Source: an uncultured Eubacteriales bacterium (GTDB taxonomy: Bacteria > Bacillota > Clostridia > Peptostreptococcales > Anaerovoracaceae). Taken from it: 21,822 nt of DNA. Position 1 is the first letter of the stretch. Each line of letters starts with the position of its first letter. The notes under the pieces were generated by a model, which did no database searches, was not told where the DNA came from, and saw only the letters and a list, made by a program, of their open reading frames with translations. Location of the stretch: contig CAJUEB010000011.1 in the NCBI GenBank assembly GCA_910585135.1, positions 1-21,822 of the forward strand. Reading direction: 5' to 3'. Position numbers and translations under genes: made by a program. Of the stretch, positions 1 to 6,394 are shown piece by piece.

Positions 1-1113
1 TTCTCGCTCTTTCATGCGTTCAGTAGCCTTTATATCTTCACCCTGCAAAGTGTAAACCACCTGAATATATGCATACGCACCGCTTTTGCTTCTCACGATA
101 AAGTCACATTCCAGTTTTCCTATTTTGCCAATGCTGATCTGATAGTCGCGGCTTGCTAAATACAAAAATACAATGTTTTCAAGCGAAGGCCCAAAGCTTA
201 ATCTGTTGTCCGTATTGATCGCGAAATATATCGCTAAATCAGATAAATAGTATTTCTGCTCCCGCTTCAATGCCTTTTTACTCTTGAGATCAAAACGGTT
301 GCACTCATATACTATTTTTGCTTTTTTCAGGTCTTCAATATATCCCCTGACTGTTGTTGCTTTTGTTTTGTATCCTTCCTTTTCCAAACACGCAAGCAAA
401 TTATTAAGTGAAAAAGGCGCAGAATAATTATTTAAAAGAAATGACTGCACCCTCTCATATACTGGAACATTGGAGATCCTTCTTCTGGCCTTTATATCTT
501 TTTCAAATATCTCCGATATGATCCCCCGTGTATATGTTTGTCTTGCCTGAACATCTTCAAATTCCAAGGTCTTTGGAAATCCTCCATTCAATAAATATTC
601 TTCAAATTCCACATACATATCTTGATCTATCTTTTTATCAAAGAATCGTTTCATAGCAAGATATTCGGCAAAATCCAAGGTGAATGTTTCAAAGCTCAAA
701 TATCTGCCCGTGAGCTTCGTAGTGATTTCATCACTCAGCAGGTATGAGTTTGAACCGGTAAGAAATATTGAAAATCCTTCTTCTGCATATGCATGAATTA
801 CACTTTCAAAACCGTAAACATTCTGAACTTCATCTACAAACAAATAGTATTTTTCTTCATTCACAAGCATTGATTCTATTTTTATTTCCAGTTCTTCCGG
901 TGTTTTTATATTTTTATACCCTCTTCTGTCTAGCGGAATATATATGATTTGTGACTCGGGTACATCTTTTGAAGATAATTCGTTCATAATAGCTTTCAGA
1001 ATACATGATTTCCCACATCTTCTAATGCCGGTAATTACTTTTATAATGTCAGAATCATAGAAGGGCCTGATTCTTTCCAGATATTTTTCTCTTGGGTATA
1101 TATTCTTAAACAC
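1..1113 (-). CDS. DUF4143-type AAA ATPase, 3' end cut by the window
   Basis: The frame stays open from a GTG at 1113 to the window edge (371 codons), so the C-terminus is missing. The start is set by GTGAGGA at 1121-1127, seven bases upstream of the GTG. The N-terminal half is a P-loop ATPase: Walker A reads GIRRCGKS near residue 29, a Walker B-like YLFVDEVQN lies near residue 90, and a sensor-like FLTGSNSYLL follows near 117. A short winged-helix-like stretch comes next, and the end resembles a restriction-endonuclease-like DUF4143 domain (LECDFIV, then AYIQVVY). This matches the large 'ATP-binding protein, DUF4143' family, common as solitary accessory genes in gut Firmicutes. Their function is largely unsettled; links to toxin-antitoxin or defence roles have been suggested. 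Hand counts of a few lines give roughly 35% G+C against nearer 48% elsewhere, which suggests horizontal acquisition. Family assignment is confident, role is not. Confidence 0.88.
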   Translation of the reverse strand, partial: MFKNIYPREKYLERIRPFYDSDIIKVITGIRRCGKSCILKAIMNELSSKDVPESQIIYIPLDRRGYKNIKTPEELEIKIESMLVNEEKYYLFVDEVQNVYGFESVIHAYAEEGFSIFLTGSNSYLLSDEITTKLTGRYLSFETFTLDFAEYLAMKRFFDKKIDQDMYVEFEEYLLNGGFPKTLEFEDVQARQTYTRGIISEIFEKDIKARRRISNVPVYERVQSFLLNNYSAPFSLNNLLACLEKEGYKTKATTVRGYIEDLKKAKIVYECNRFDLKSKKALKREQKYYLSDLAIYFAINTDNRLSFGPSLENIVFLYLASRDYQISIGKIGKLECDFIVRSKSGAYAYIQVVYTLQGEDIKATERMKERE

Positions 1114-1255
1114 TCTTATGTCCTCACTTTCTGATAGCGATATAATAGCACAATTTACTTGTTCACGGTACTATTTTTTACATTTTTGCTTTTTTAATAC
1201 CCTGAATTTATGTTTATTTGTAATGTAAGATACCTGCAAATGTGCGATTTTGCGT

Positions 1256-1283
1256 AAAAGAAAAAGACAGCGGTCGCTGTCTT
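1256..1283 (-). terminator. Rho-independent terminator downstream of the mnmA side
   Basis: The minus strand reads AAGACAGCG, two bases, CGCTGTCTT, then TTTTCTTTT. The stem is nine perfect pairs (a real loop would open the inner pairs) followed by a T-rich tract on the minus strand only. It would stop transcripts arriving from mnmA or the small ORFs before they enter the ATPase gene at 1113. Confidence 0.75.
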
Positions 1284-1385
1284 AAATTTCAGATGTAAAG
1301 GCTTAATAAAGAGAGTTTATGGCGGCCACCTGTAGGTTCAACCTAAACCCTGTCTATAATTATAGTTTTTTCATAAAACCGCTAG

Positions 1386-1429
1386 AACAGAGTAGCAAAT
1401 ATACTTTTTTAAGTGTTTGCTACTCTGTT
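1386..1429. repeat. Perfect 14-bp inverted repeat forming a long hairpin
   Basis: AACAGAGTAGCAAA at 1386-1399 is exactly complementary to TTTGCTACTCTGTT at 1416-1429. The 16-base centre can add a further ACTT/AAGT stem. Neither strand has a clean T-tract right after the stem, so it is not a textbook terminator. The left arm (minus sense) encodes the last residues of the small ORF at 1409-1561. It could be a weak terminator, an RNA-stabilising structure or the end of a small mobile repeat. Confidence 0.7.
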
Positions 1430-1561
1430 TTCAACGTTCACGCCCTCCTTTCCCGCATTACCCACGCCATAGCCGCACAGAAGAGCAGTTCTATCAGCGC
1501 AGAGCATTGAAATCAAAGTAGCAATTACAGAAAAAACAGTCAGTGCTATGCAAATAATCAC
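1409..1561 (-). CDS. Possible 50-residue membrane peptide
   Basis: A GTG at 1561 opens 50 codons ending in TAA at 1409-1411. Residues 1-21 are strongly hydrophobic (IICIALTVFSVIATLISML), fitting one membrane helix; the remainder is polar and glycine-rich and ends in ENRVANT inside the 14-bp inverted repeat. I see no good ribosome site before the GTG. In the same frame, a 28-codon ORF starting with ATG at 1651 ends in TAA at 1565-1567, just one codon before this GTG, so the two may be halves of one interrupted gene. No family recognised. It could be a small toxin-like or signalling peptide, a decayed gene, or chance. Confidence 0.25.
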   Translation of the reverse strand: MIICIALTVFSVIATLISMLCADRTALLCGYGVGNAGKEGVNVENRVANT

Positions 1562-1604
1562 GTTTTACATAAATTGGATATTTATGGCCATGCCCTGAAA
1601 CACT

Positions 1605-1700
1605 TTAGCCCAGTTTCCCGCCCCTAACATCTTTTTGAACGATTGAAACATCAAACAAAGAAGTTTCAGCAGCTTCAAAATTAGATTGATTTATTTTCAT
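1605..1700 (-). CDS. Possible 31-residue ORF overlapping the mnmA stop
   Basis: ATG at 1700 overlaps the mnmA stop codon by two bases in an ATGA arrangement, a layout typical of translational coupling. It encodes 31 residues beginning MKINQSNFEAAETSLFDVS and ends in TAA at 1605-1607. No separate ribosome site and no recognised family. It is short enough to be chance. Confidence 0.2.
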   Translation of the reverse strand: MKINQSNFEAAETSLFDVSIVQKDVRGGKLG

Positions 1701-2911
1701 TGGCAAAAGTCCTCTTCAATAAACCCGCCGCCAATCACCAGATCCCCGCTATAAAATACGATGGACTGTCCCGGCGTCACAGCACGCTGCGGCTCGGCAA
1801 ACATGGTTTTGATTTTGCCGTCTGGCAAAAGCTCAATCACAGCCTCCGCTGGTTTTGCCGCATAGCGAATCTTAGCAGTAACCACTTGGATTTTCGTGTT
1901 TCTTTCCCGCAAGATTTCATCGGCAGCCACTCCAAACAACACATTATCCGCCGATATGACCTCGCGGCGCAGCAGCTCTTCGTTATCGCCCAGGGTCACC
2001 GTGTTTTCCGCACCATCGATTCCAGTTACAAAAACCGGCTTTCCCAGAGCAATTCCTAAGCCCTTCCGCTGACCGATCGTATAATTCAAAATCCCCTGAT
2101 GCTCTCCTAACACAGTTCCCGCAGAGTCCACAAAATTTCCCTTTTTTGCCGTTATTCCCTGGCGAGCAAGAAAATCCTTGTAATGATCGCCCGCCTCGAT
2201 AAAACAGATTTCCTGGCTGTCCTTTGCTTCTGCGTTTTTCAAACGCTTCTCCCGCAAAAGCGCCCTGGTCGTTTCCTTATCTTCGATATGGTTCAGCGGC
2301 AGCAGCAGCCGAGAGATCGCTTCCTGACCCAAACGGTAAAGCATATAGGATTGATCCTTTTTTTCGCTTGCCGCCCGCTTAATATACCAGATTCCGCTCT
2401 CTTCATCATGATATGTATCGGCGTAATGCCCGGTAGCGATGTAATATGCGCCCGCTTCATCAGCAGCATCAAGAAGCGTTTGAAACTTGATTCCCGGATT
2501 GCATACGATACACGGATTCGGGGTTCTTCCCCTGGCATACTCCCCGCAGAAATTTTCGATCACAGTCTGCTCGAAAGCCTCCGCCACATTGCAATAAATA
2601 AAATCGATTCCAAGCTGGCGAGCCGCAGCTTCCGCCAGCTCCCTGCCGCTGGGCAACGCCTCACCATCACTTACCGCACACCCCTCGCCGCAGCTCTCGG
2701 CTTCATCACCGCAAGCCATAGCCTTCCTGCCGCAAGACGTGCTTGCCGCACCGCCGCCCGCCACCCTCTCCGACAGGACATCAAAATAAAGCCCTGTCAC
2801 CTCATACCCCTGCTCCTGCAAAAGTAAAACAGCGGCCGTGCTGTCCACACCGCCGCTTAACCCCAGTATCACCTTTTTTTTATCCAGCTTTGCCGCCCTC
2901 AAAACACCCAT
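1697..2911 (-). CDS. mnmA: tRNA-specific 2-thiouridylase MnmA with a Cys-rich insertion
   Basis: MnmA adenylates U34 of Lys, Glu and Gln tRNAs and replaces O2 with sulfur delivered from the cysteine desulfurase; it acts in the cytoplasm. The PP-loop SGGVDS is at residues 19-24. The conserved cysteines are C134 and C137 in PNPCIVCN and C236 in SQEICFI; the first and last correspond to the catalytic pair of the family. GHYAD and the C-terminal tRNA-binding beta-barrel region are present. The protein has 404 residues where about 360 is usual; the extra length is mainly residues 46-90, a Gly/Ala/Glu-rich stretch with four added cysteines (60, 67, 74, 78). The start follows GGGGGAG with five bases of spacing. 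It is last in an iscS-iscU-mnmA operon, which supplies its sulfur donor. Function is secure; the role of the insertion is unknown. Confidence 0.97.
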   Translation of the reverse strand: MGVLRAAKLDKKKVILGLSGGVDSTAAVLLLQEQGYEVTGLYFDVLSERVAGGGAASTSCGRKAMACGDEAESCGEGCAVSDGEALPSGRELAEAAARQLGIDFIYCNVAEAFEQTVIENFCGEYARGRTPNPCIVCNPGIKFQTLLDAADEAGAYYIATGHYADTYHDEESGIWYIKRAASEKKDQSYMLYRLGQEAISRLLLPLNHIEDKETTRALLREKRLKNAEAKDSQEICFIEAGDHYKDFLARQGITAKKGNFVDSAGTVLGEHQGILNYTIGQRKGLGIALGKPVFVTGIDGAENTVTLGDNEELLRREVISADNVLFGVAADEILRERNTKIQVVTAKIRYAAKPAEAVIELLPDGKIKTMFAEPQRAVTPGQSIVFYSGDLVIGGGFIEEDFCQ

Positions 2912-2991
2912 CGGATCTCCCCCGCCTGTTTTTCTGTTTTATTATTTTGTTTTGCGTCTTTTATTCCTCTTTGTTTTTCTGTTTTTCGCCT

Positions 2992-3450
2992 TTATTCCTC
3001 TTCATCCTCTATTTCATCGTGGTGATGATCCTCTTCCGCATCAGGATCAAAGCCTTCAAGACCCTCGTACATTTTGCCGTGCTTCATCGCATAATCATAG
3101 ATTGCCGACTTGATCGCATGCTCTGCCAGGACAGAACAGTGAACCTTAACGGCCGGAAGACCGCCCAGCTCTTCCACGATCTTCTTGTTCGAAACCGCAA
3201 GCGCATCCTCCACGCTCATCCCGATGATCATATCCGTCGCCATGCTGGAAGAAGCAATGGCACTGCCACAGCCGAACGTCTTGAATTTCGCATCCGTTAT
3301 GACATCGTTTTCGTCAACTTTAAGCGTGATCTGCATCATATCGCCGCAGACAGGGCTTCCGTAAGTACCCTTCCCATCAGCATCCTCGATCTCGCCCACA
3401 TTATGTGGATTCATAAAATGCTCCATCACTGTATCGTTATATAAAGCCAT
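2992..3450 (-). CDS. iscU: Fe-S cluster scaffold protein IscU/NifU-like
   Basis: IscU holds nascent Fe-S clusters built with sulfur from IscS and passes them to apo-proteins. The three ligand cysteines and the key Asp of IscU are visible: C35 with D37 (PVCGD), C61 (GCGSAIASS) and H104-C105 (VKVHCSVL). The LPAVK just before them corresponds to the LPPVK chaperone-binding motif of IscU. The last ~20 residues form a His/acidic tail (EEDHHHDEIEDEEE) not typical of IscU and possibly metal-binding. I choose ATG 3450, nine bases after GGAAGG; an in-frame ATG at 3459 abuts that ribosome site and is less likely. The gene begins two bases after the iscS stop, so the pair is probably coupled. A spacer of about 80 A-rich bases separates it from mnmA. 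Confidence 0.95.
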   Translation of the reverse strand: MALYNDTVMEHFMNPHNVGEIEDADGKGTYGSPVCGDMMQITLKVDENDVITDAKFKTFGCGSAIASSSMATDMIIGMSVEDALAVSNKKIVEELGGLPAVKVHCSVLAEHAIKSAIYDYAMKHGKMYEGLEGFDPDAEEDHHHDEIEDEEE

Positions 3451-3452
3451 CT

Positions 3453-4628
3453 TTACCATCCTTCCTGACCCGTTACAGGGGATAATTCCCTGAGCCGCTC
3501 TACTATTTTTGTTAATACGTCTACTACATAATCAATATCTTCTTTCGTGGTGAAATCACCGACCGTAAACCGCACCGTGCCGTTCATCTTCGTGATCGGC
3601 ACGCCCAGCGCATCCAGCACATGGGACGGCGCTAACGATTTTGACGAACATGCTGACCCGGTAGAAACACTGATCCCATTGGCATCCAGCATCAACAGGA
3701 TCGCCTCCCCTTCGATATAATCAAAGGAAACATTCAGATTGCCGGGATGCCTCCTTGCCGCCAAAACAGGACCGTTTAACTGCACGCCCGTAATATTCTC
3801 CCGAATCCTCTGCCAGAAATAATCCCGCAGCTTGCGGCTATGCTCGATATGCGCATCGAGATTCTTTCCCGAAAGCTCTGCCGCTTTGCCAAAGCCTGCG
3901 ATCCCCGCCATATTTTCAGTGCCAGCCCGCTTCTTCGCTTCCTGTGCGCCTCCATGCAGAAAATTGTGGATTGCCGCGCCTTTCCTGATGTAAAGCGCAC
4001 CAACCCCCTTCGGTCCATAAATTTTATGGGCCGACATGGAAAGAAAATCAACCCCAAGCTCCTTCACGTCGATCGGAACATTACCCAAAGCCTGTACGGC
4101 ATCCGTATGGAAAAGGACGCCACGGGATTTTGCCACTGCCGCCAATTCCTTAATCGGCTCGATCGACCCTACTTCATTATTCGCCATCATAATGCTGACG
4201 AGAATGGTGTTGTCCTGTATCGCCTCCGCAAGCTTCTCTGGCGACACAACCCCCTCGCTGTCAACATCCAGATAAGTCACCTCAAAGCCGTGCTTTTGCA
4301 AATACTCGCATGTATGAAGGATCGCGTGATGCTCGATCCTGCTTGTAATGATATGGTTTCCCTTATTTCGCAAAGCATCAGAAACGCCTTGCAGCACCCA
4401 GTTATCGGCCTCCGTCCCGCAAGAGGTAAAACGGATTTCACCGGGATCTGCGCCAATCAGTTCCGCCACCCGCTCCCTCGCCTGCTCAAGACCGTCTTTC
4501 GCCGCAAGCCCAGCAGAATAAAGGCTGGAAGGATTGCCGTATCGTTCGGTATAATACGGAATCATTTCCTGCACGACCTCTTCTTTCACAGGGGTCGTCG
4601 CCGAGTAATCAAGGTATACCTGTCTCAT
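3453..4628 (-). CDS. iscS: Cysteine desulfurase IscS/NifS
   Basis: A PLP enzyme that converts L-cysteine to alanine and carries the sulfur as a persulfide, feeding the IscU scaffold and MnmA encoded next to it. It has 391 residues, normal for the family. Class V aminotransferase landmarks are all present: LDYSATTP at the N-terminus, H100-H101 near the cofactor ring, D176 (HTDAVQ), the PLP lysine K202 in SAHKIYGPKG, and the mobile-loop catalytic cysteine C327 in STGSACSS. The long S-S loop after C327 fits the group I (IscS/NifS) type rather than SufS. The start has GGAG seven bases upstream. First gene of the iscS-iscU-mnmA operon, with its own promoter at 4684-4710. No Rrf2 gene adjoins it, as often happens elsewhere; one lies at 19715-20107. 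Confidence 0.97.
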   Translation of the reverse strand: MRQVYLDYSATTPVKEEVVQEMIPYYTERYGNPSSLYSAGLAAKDGLEQARERVAELIGADPGEIRFTSCGTEADNWVLQGVSDALRNKGNHIITSRIEHHAILHTCEYLQKHGFEVTYLDVDSEGVVSPEKLAEAIQDNTILVSIMMANNEVGSIEPIKELAAVAKSRGVLFHTDAVQALGNVPIDVKELGVDFLSMSAHKIYGPKGVGALYIRKGAAIHNFLHGGAQEAKKRAGTENMAGIAGFGKAAELSGKNLDAHIEHSRKLRDYFWQRIRENITGVQLNGPVLAARRHPGNLNVSFDYIEGEAILLMLDANGISVSTGSACSSKSLAPSHVLDALGVPITKMNGTVRFTVGDFTTKEDIDYVVDVLTKIVERLRELSPVTGQEGW

Positions 4629-4683
4629 AATCTGTCTCCTTCTATGTCAAAAATATGTATACTGCTTATTTCCTACGGTTTAT

Positions 4684-4710
4684 ATTATACCATTTTGATG
4701 TAGATTGCAA
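4684..4710 (-). promoter_or_regulatory. Promoter of the isc operon
   Basis: Minus-strand TATAAT at 4684-4689, preceded by TGG to make an extended -10, with TTGCAA at 4705-4710 as a -35 at a short 15-base spacing. It lies about 55 bases upstream of the iscS start. No clear Rrf2/IscR-type dyad is visible around it. Confidence 0.6.
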
Positions 4711-4746
4711 CAGAAAAATGAAAGATTTTCCTATCTTCTCGGTAGG

Positions 4747-5208
4747 TTATTGCTGTGGTTCTTGGATTTGCAGCGATATCAGCTTATATTCGTGGTTCGT
4801 ATTGGAGATGCCGACCAGATAATTGATCGTCTCGTCACGTTTGCCTTCTACACTGTAATACGTCCAGTAGATTTTGCTGTGAAAGGTCATCATGTCATAA
4901 ACCTGGTTCTTTTTTTCAATATCGATGATCCGCATATCCTCTACTTGTTCAATATTGGTTTCCTGGTATTTCTGCATATTTTTCAGGTCATCGCTGTAGA
5001 GCTTGTCTCCTTCCACTTCCTTTAGCTGCTCTTTTCCCTCCGCATAGCTTATTTTACCCGATAAAACATTTTCCATGATATCCGTTCTTTTTTCGAGCAG
5101 CTCTTTAACAATCGTTTCTTCCGGCTTTACCGTAAAGCCCAGCAGCATCAGTGCCACAATGCAGATAAACACGCCGATACATGCCCATTTTAACTGTTTT
5201 TCCCTCAT
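4747..5208 (-). CDS. Membrane-anchored protein of unknown function
   Basis: 153 residues, no family recognised. Residues 8-25 form one hydrophobic helix after a short basic start (MREKQLKW), so it is probably a signal anchor with the rest outside the membrane. C10 and C16 lie within the helix and do not make a lipobox. The outer part is charged and probably helical (residues 32-85), then has a strand-rich end with aromatic residues (FHSKIYWTYYSVEGK). AGAGGA sits six bases before the ATG. The gene stands alone: the terminator at 5276-5306 separates it from the DUF896 gene, and the isc promoter follows it. I do not assign a function. Confidence 0.7.
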   Translation of the reverse strand: MREKQLKWACIGVFICIVALMLLGFTVKPEETIVKELLEKRTDIMENVLSGKISYAEGKEQLKEVEGDKLYSDDLKNMQKYQETNIEQVEDMRIIDIEKKNQVYDMMTFHSKIYWTYYSVEGKRDETINYLVGISNTNHEYKLISLQIQEPQQ

Positions 5209-5275
5209 CTTATTCCTCTCCCCTTTTCGCTTTTGGCCGCGGGAAAATCCGCCGCCCGCCCCTTTACTATATATT

Positions 5276-5306
5276 AAAAAAGACGAGAAACGTGATGTTT
5301 CCCGTC
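5276..5306 (-). terminator. Terminator of the DUF896 gene
   Basis: The minus strand reads GACGGGAAAC, loop ATCAC, GTTTCTCGTC, then six T. The ten-pair stem has a single G-U pair that forms only in the minus-sense RNA, so the direction is clear. Confidence 0.9.
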
Positions 5307-5359
5307 GTCGATTTCACACTAATTTTGTCTGAAATTTATTTTTGCCTAAAATCCATCGC

Positions 5360-5575
5360 TTAATTCTGTTTTCGTTTGATCGCCGCCAGCTCCTCCTCGG
5401 ACAAATCTTCAACAAATTTAATCCGATTGAGATGCCCTTTGAAGTTCTCCCGGAATTTTTCGATGTATTCCTTGCGCAATGCTTCCTGCTCCTTCTTTTC
5501 TTCATGGCTCAGGCCTTCTGCCTTGGACTTTCTGGCCAATGTGTTGATCCGATCCAGCTTTTTTTTCTCCAGCAT
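5360..5575 (-). CDS. DUF896 (YnzC-like) small protein
   Basis: 71 residues beginning MLEKKKLDRINTLARKSKAE, the characteristic opening of the DUF896 family (B. subtilis YnzC and relatives): a short helical hairpin rich in Lys and Glu, followed here by KEQEALRKEYIEKFRENF. Family members are small cytoplasmic proteins of unclear role; some relatives lie near SOS genes. I choose ATG 5575 because GGAGG lies five bases upstream and the family begins there. An in-frame ATG at 5641 would add 22 residues unlike the family and lies upstream of the likely promoter. Monocistronic, with a promoter at 5594-5622 and a terminator at 5276-5306. Confidence 0.9.
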   Translation of the reverse strand: MLEKKKLDRINTLARKSKAEGLSHEEKKEQEALRKEYIEKFRENFKGHLNRIKFVEDLSEEELAAIKRKQN

Positions 5576-5593
5576 AATTACCTCCGTGCCGAT

Positions 5594-5622
5594 ATAGTAA
5601 CATAAAGCGGCGTGCATTCCAA
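5594..5622 (-). promoter_or_regulatory. Promoter of the DUF896 gene
   Basis: Minus-strand TTGGAA (5617-5622), 17-base spacer, TACTAT (5594-5599) preceded by TGT as an extended -10. Transcription would start near 5587, giving a leader of about a dozen bases that just contains GGAGG. This supports translation from ATG 5575 and not from 5641. Confidence 0.65.
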
Positions 5623-5637
5623 TAGCTTTCACAAAAT

Positions 5638-5760
5638 TCATTCTGCAAAATGATTCATCACACGCTTACATCGAATGAGCTGCCGGAAACGGATAGCCTC
5701 CTCACGAAGAATACGGAATTCTTTCCAAGCGTTACTCAGAAGCCCTGCGATCGGCTTCAT
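5638..5760 (-). CDS. Possible 40-residue ORF overlapping the phoU 3' end
   Basis: ATG at 5760 lies out of frame inside the last codons of phoU and opens 40 codons to TGA at 5638-5640. The product would be a basic, mostly helical peptide (AWKEFRILREEAIRFRQLI in the middle). A weak GGGG lies four bases before the ATG. Its stop overlaps another ATG at 5641. No family recognised. It fills most of the gap between phoU and the DUF896 gene, but such a length can occur by chance. Confidence 0.25.
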   Translation of the reverse strand: MKPIAGLLSNAWKEFRILREEAIRFRQLIRCKRVMNHFAE

Positions 5761-6394
5761 GCTGCCCCGTAATGGAAAAAATGACCCATTCGGCGATATT
5801 TTCCGCATGGTCGCTGATCCGTTCCAGGTATTTGGCGATCATCAGAACATCGGCGAAAAAATCTCCTAAGGTCTTGTCCGCTGCTACTGCATTGATCAGA
5901 TCCTCTTTTACCTGGTCAAACATATCATCGGCAATATCATCCTTGGCGATTACCTCCTCTGCCAGTACAAGATCTTTTTTTACAAATGACTCGACGCTTT
6001 GCTTCACCATTTCGATCGCGGTTTTTGTCATCACGCTGATATGTGCTTCGCAAATGCTGCGCCCTTCCTGCCTGATATGCTCCGTGATTTCCGCAATGTC
6101 ATATGCCTGATCGCCGATCCGTTCCATATCGGATATCATCTTCAGCGCTGCTGAAATAAGCCGCAGATCGCTGGCCACCGGCTGTTGTCTCAGCAAAAGC
6201 TTCATGCAGAGATTTTCGATTTCCCGCTCCATATTATCGATCGTGCTGTCCGTTTCAAAGGTCAGCCGCCTCATTTCCTCGCTATCTTCATTGAGCGCCT
6301 TCACCGCATACGTGATCGCATCGCCGCATAAAGCACCCATATCGATCAACATTTCATTTAACTGTCCAAGCTGCTCATCAAACTTGATCCGCAT
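5732..6394 (-). CDS. phoU: Phosphate transport regulator PhoU
   Basis: PhoU is a cytoplasmic, metal-binding, all-helical protein that links the Pst transporter to the PhoR-type sensor kinase and damps uptake when phosphate is sufficient. It has 220 residues, as expected, and shows the two-fold internal repeat of three-helix bundles: NMEREIENLC and DMERIGDQAYDIAE in the first half, LERISDHAENIAEWV in the second. These E/D-rich motifs are the metal-site signatures of the family. Its ATG shares one base with the pstB stop (TGATG) and GGGAGG lies eight bases upstream, so translation is coupled. Last gene of the pst operon; no strong terminator follows it. Confidence 0.96.
   Translation of the reverse strand: MRIKFDEQLGQLNEMLIDMGALCGDAITYAVKALNEDSEEMRRLTFETDSTIDNMEREIENLCMKLLLRQQPVASDLRLISAALKMISDMERIGDQAYDIAEITEHIRQEGRSICEAHISVMTKTAIEMVKQSVESFVKKDLVLAEEVIAKDDIADDMFDQVKEDLINAVAADKTLGDFFADVLMIAKYLERISDHAENIAEWVIFSITGQHEADRRASE

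Larger units (their letters stand above)
1114..1696. other. Gene-poor interval of about 580 bases
   Basis: This stretch between the ATPase gene and mnmA carries no recognisable conventional gene. It holds the minus-strand terminator at 1256-1283, a 12-base palindrome CTATAATTATAG at 1354-1365, a perfect 14-bp inverted repeat at 1386-1429, and several minus-strand ORFs of 28 to 50 codons between 1409 and 1700. A plus-strand ORF at 1319-1510 spans the inverted repeat and lacks a convincing ribosome site; I regard it as non-coding. Confidence 0.6.

Noticed and set aside
1330..1345. GGTTCAA inside TAGGTTCAACCTA, suggestive of a tRNA T-arm
   Set aside because: No acceptor stem, anticodon arm or D-arm fits around it; it is only a short palindrome.
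1319..1510. 63-codon plus-strand ORF
   Set aside because: It runs through the perfect inverted repeat and across the small minus-strand ORFs, has no well-placed ribosome site and resembles no known protein.
2183..2827. Long plus-strand ORF opposite mnmA
   Set aside because: It is antisense to a well-supported gene, with no ribosome site or family match.
5576..5641. Longer DUF896 protein starting at 5641
   Set aside because: The added residues do not match the family, the promoter lies inside this stretch and the strong ribosome site is at 5575.
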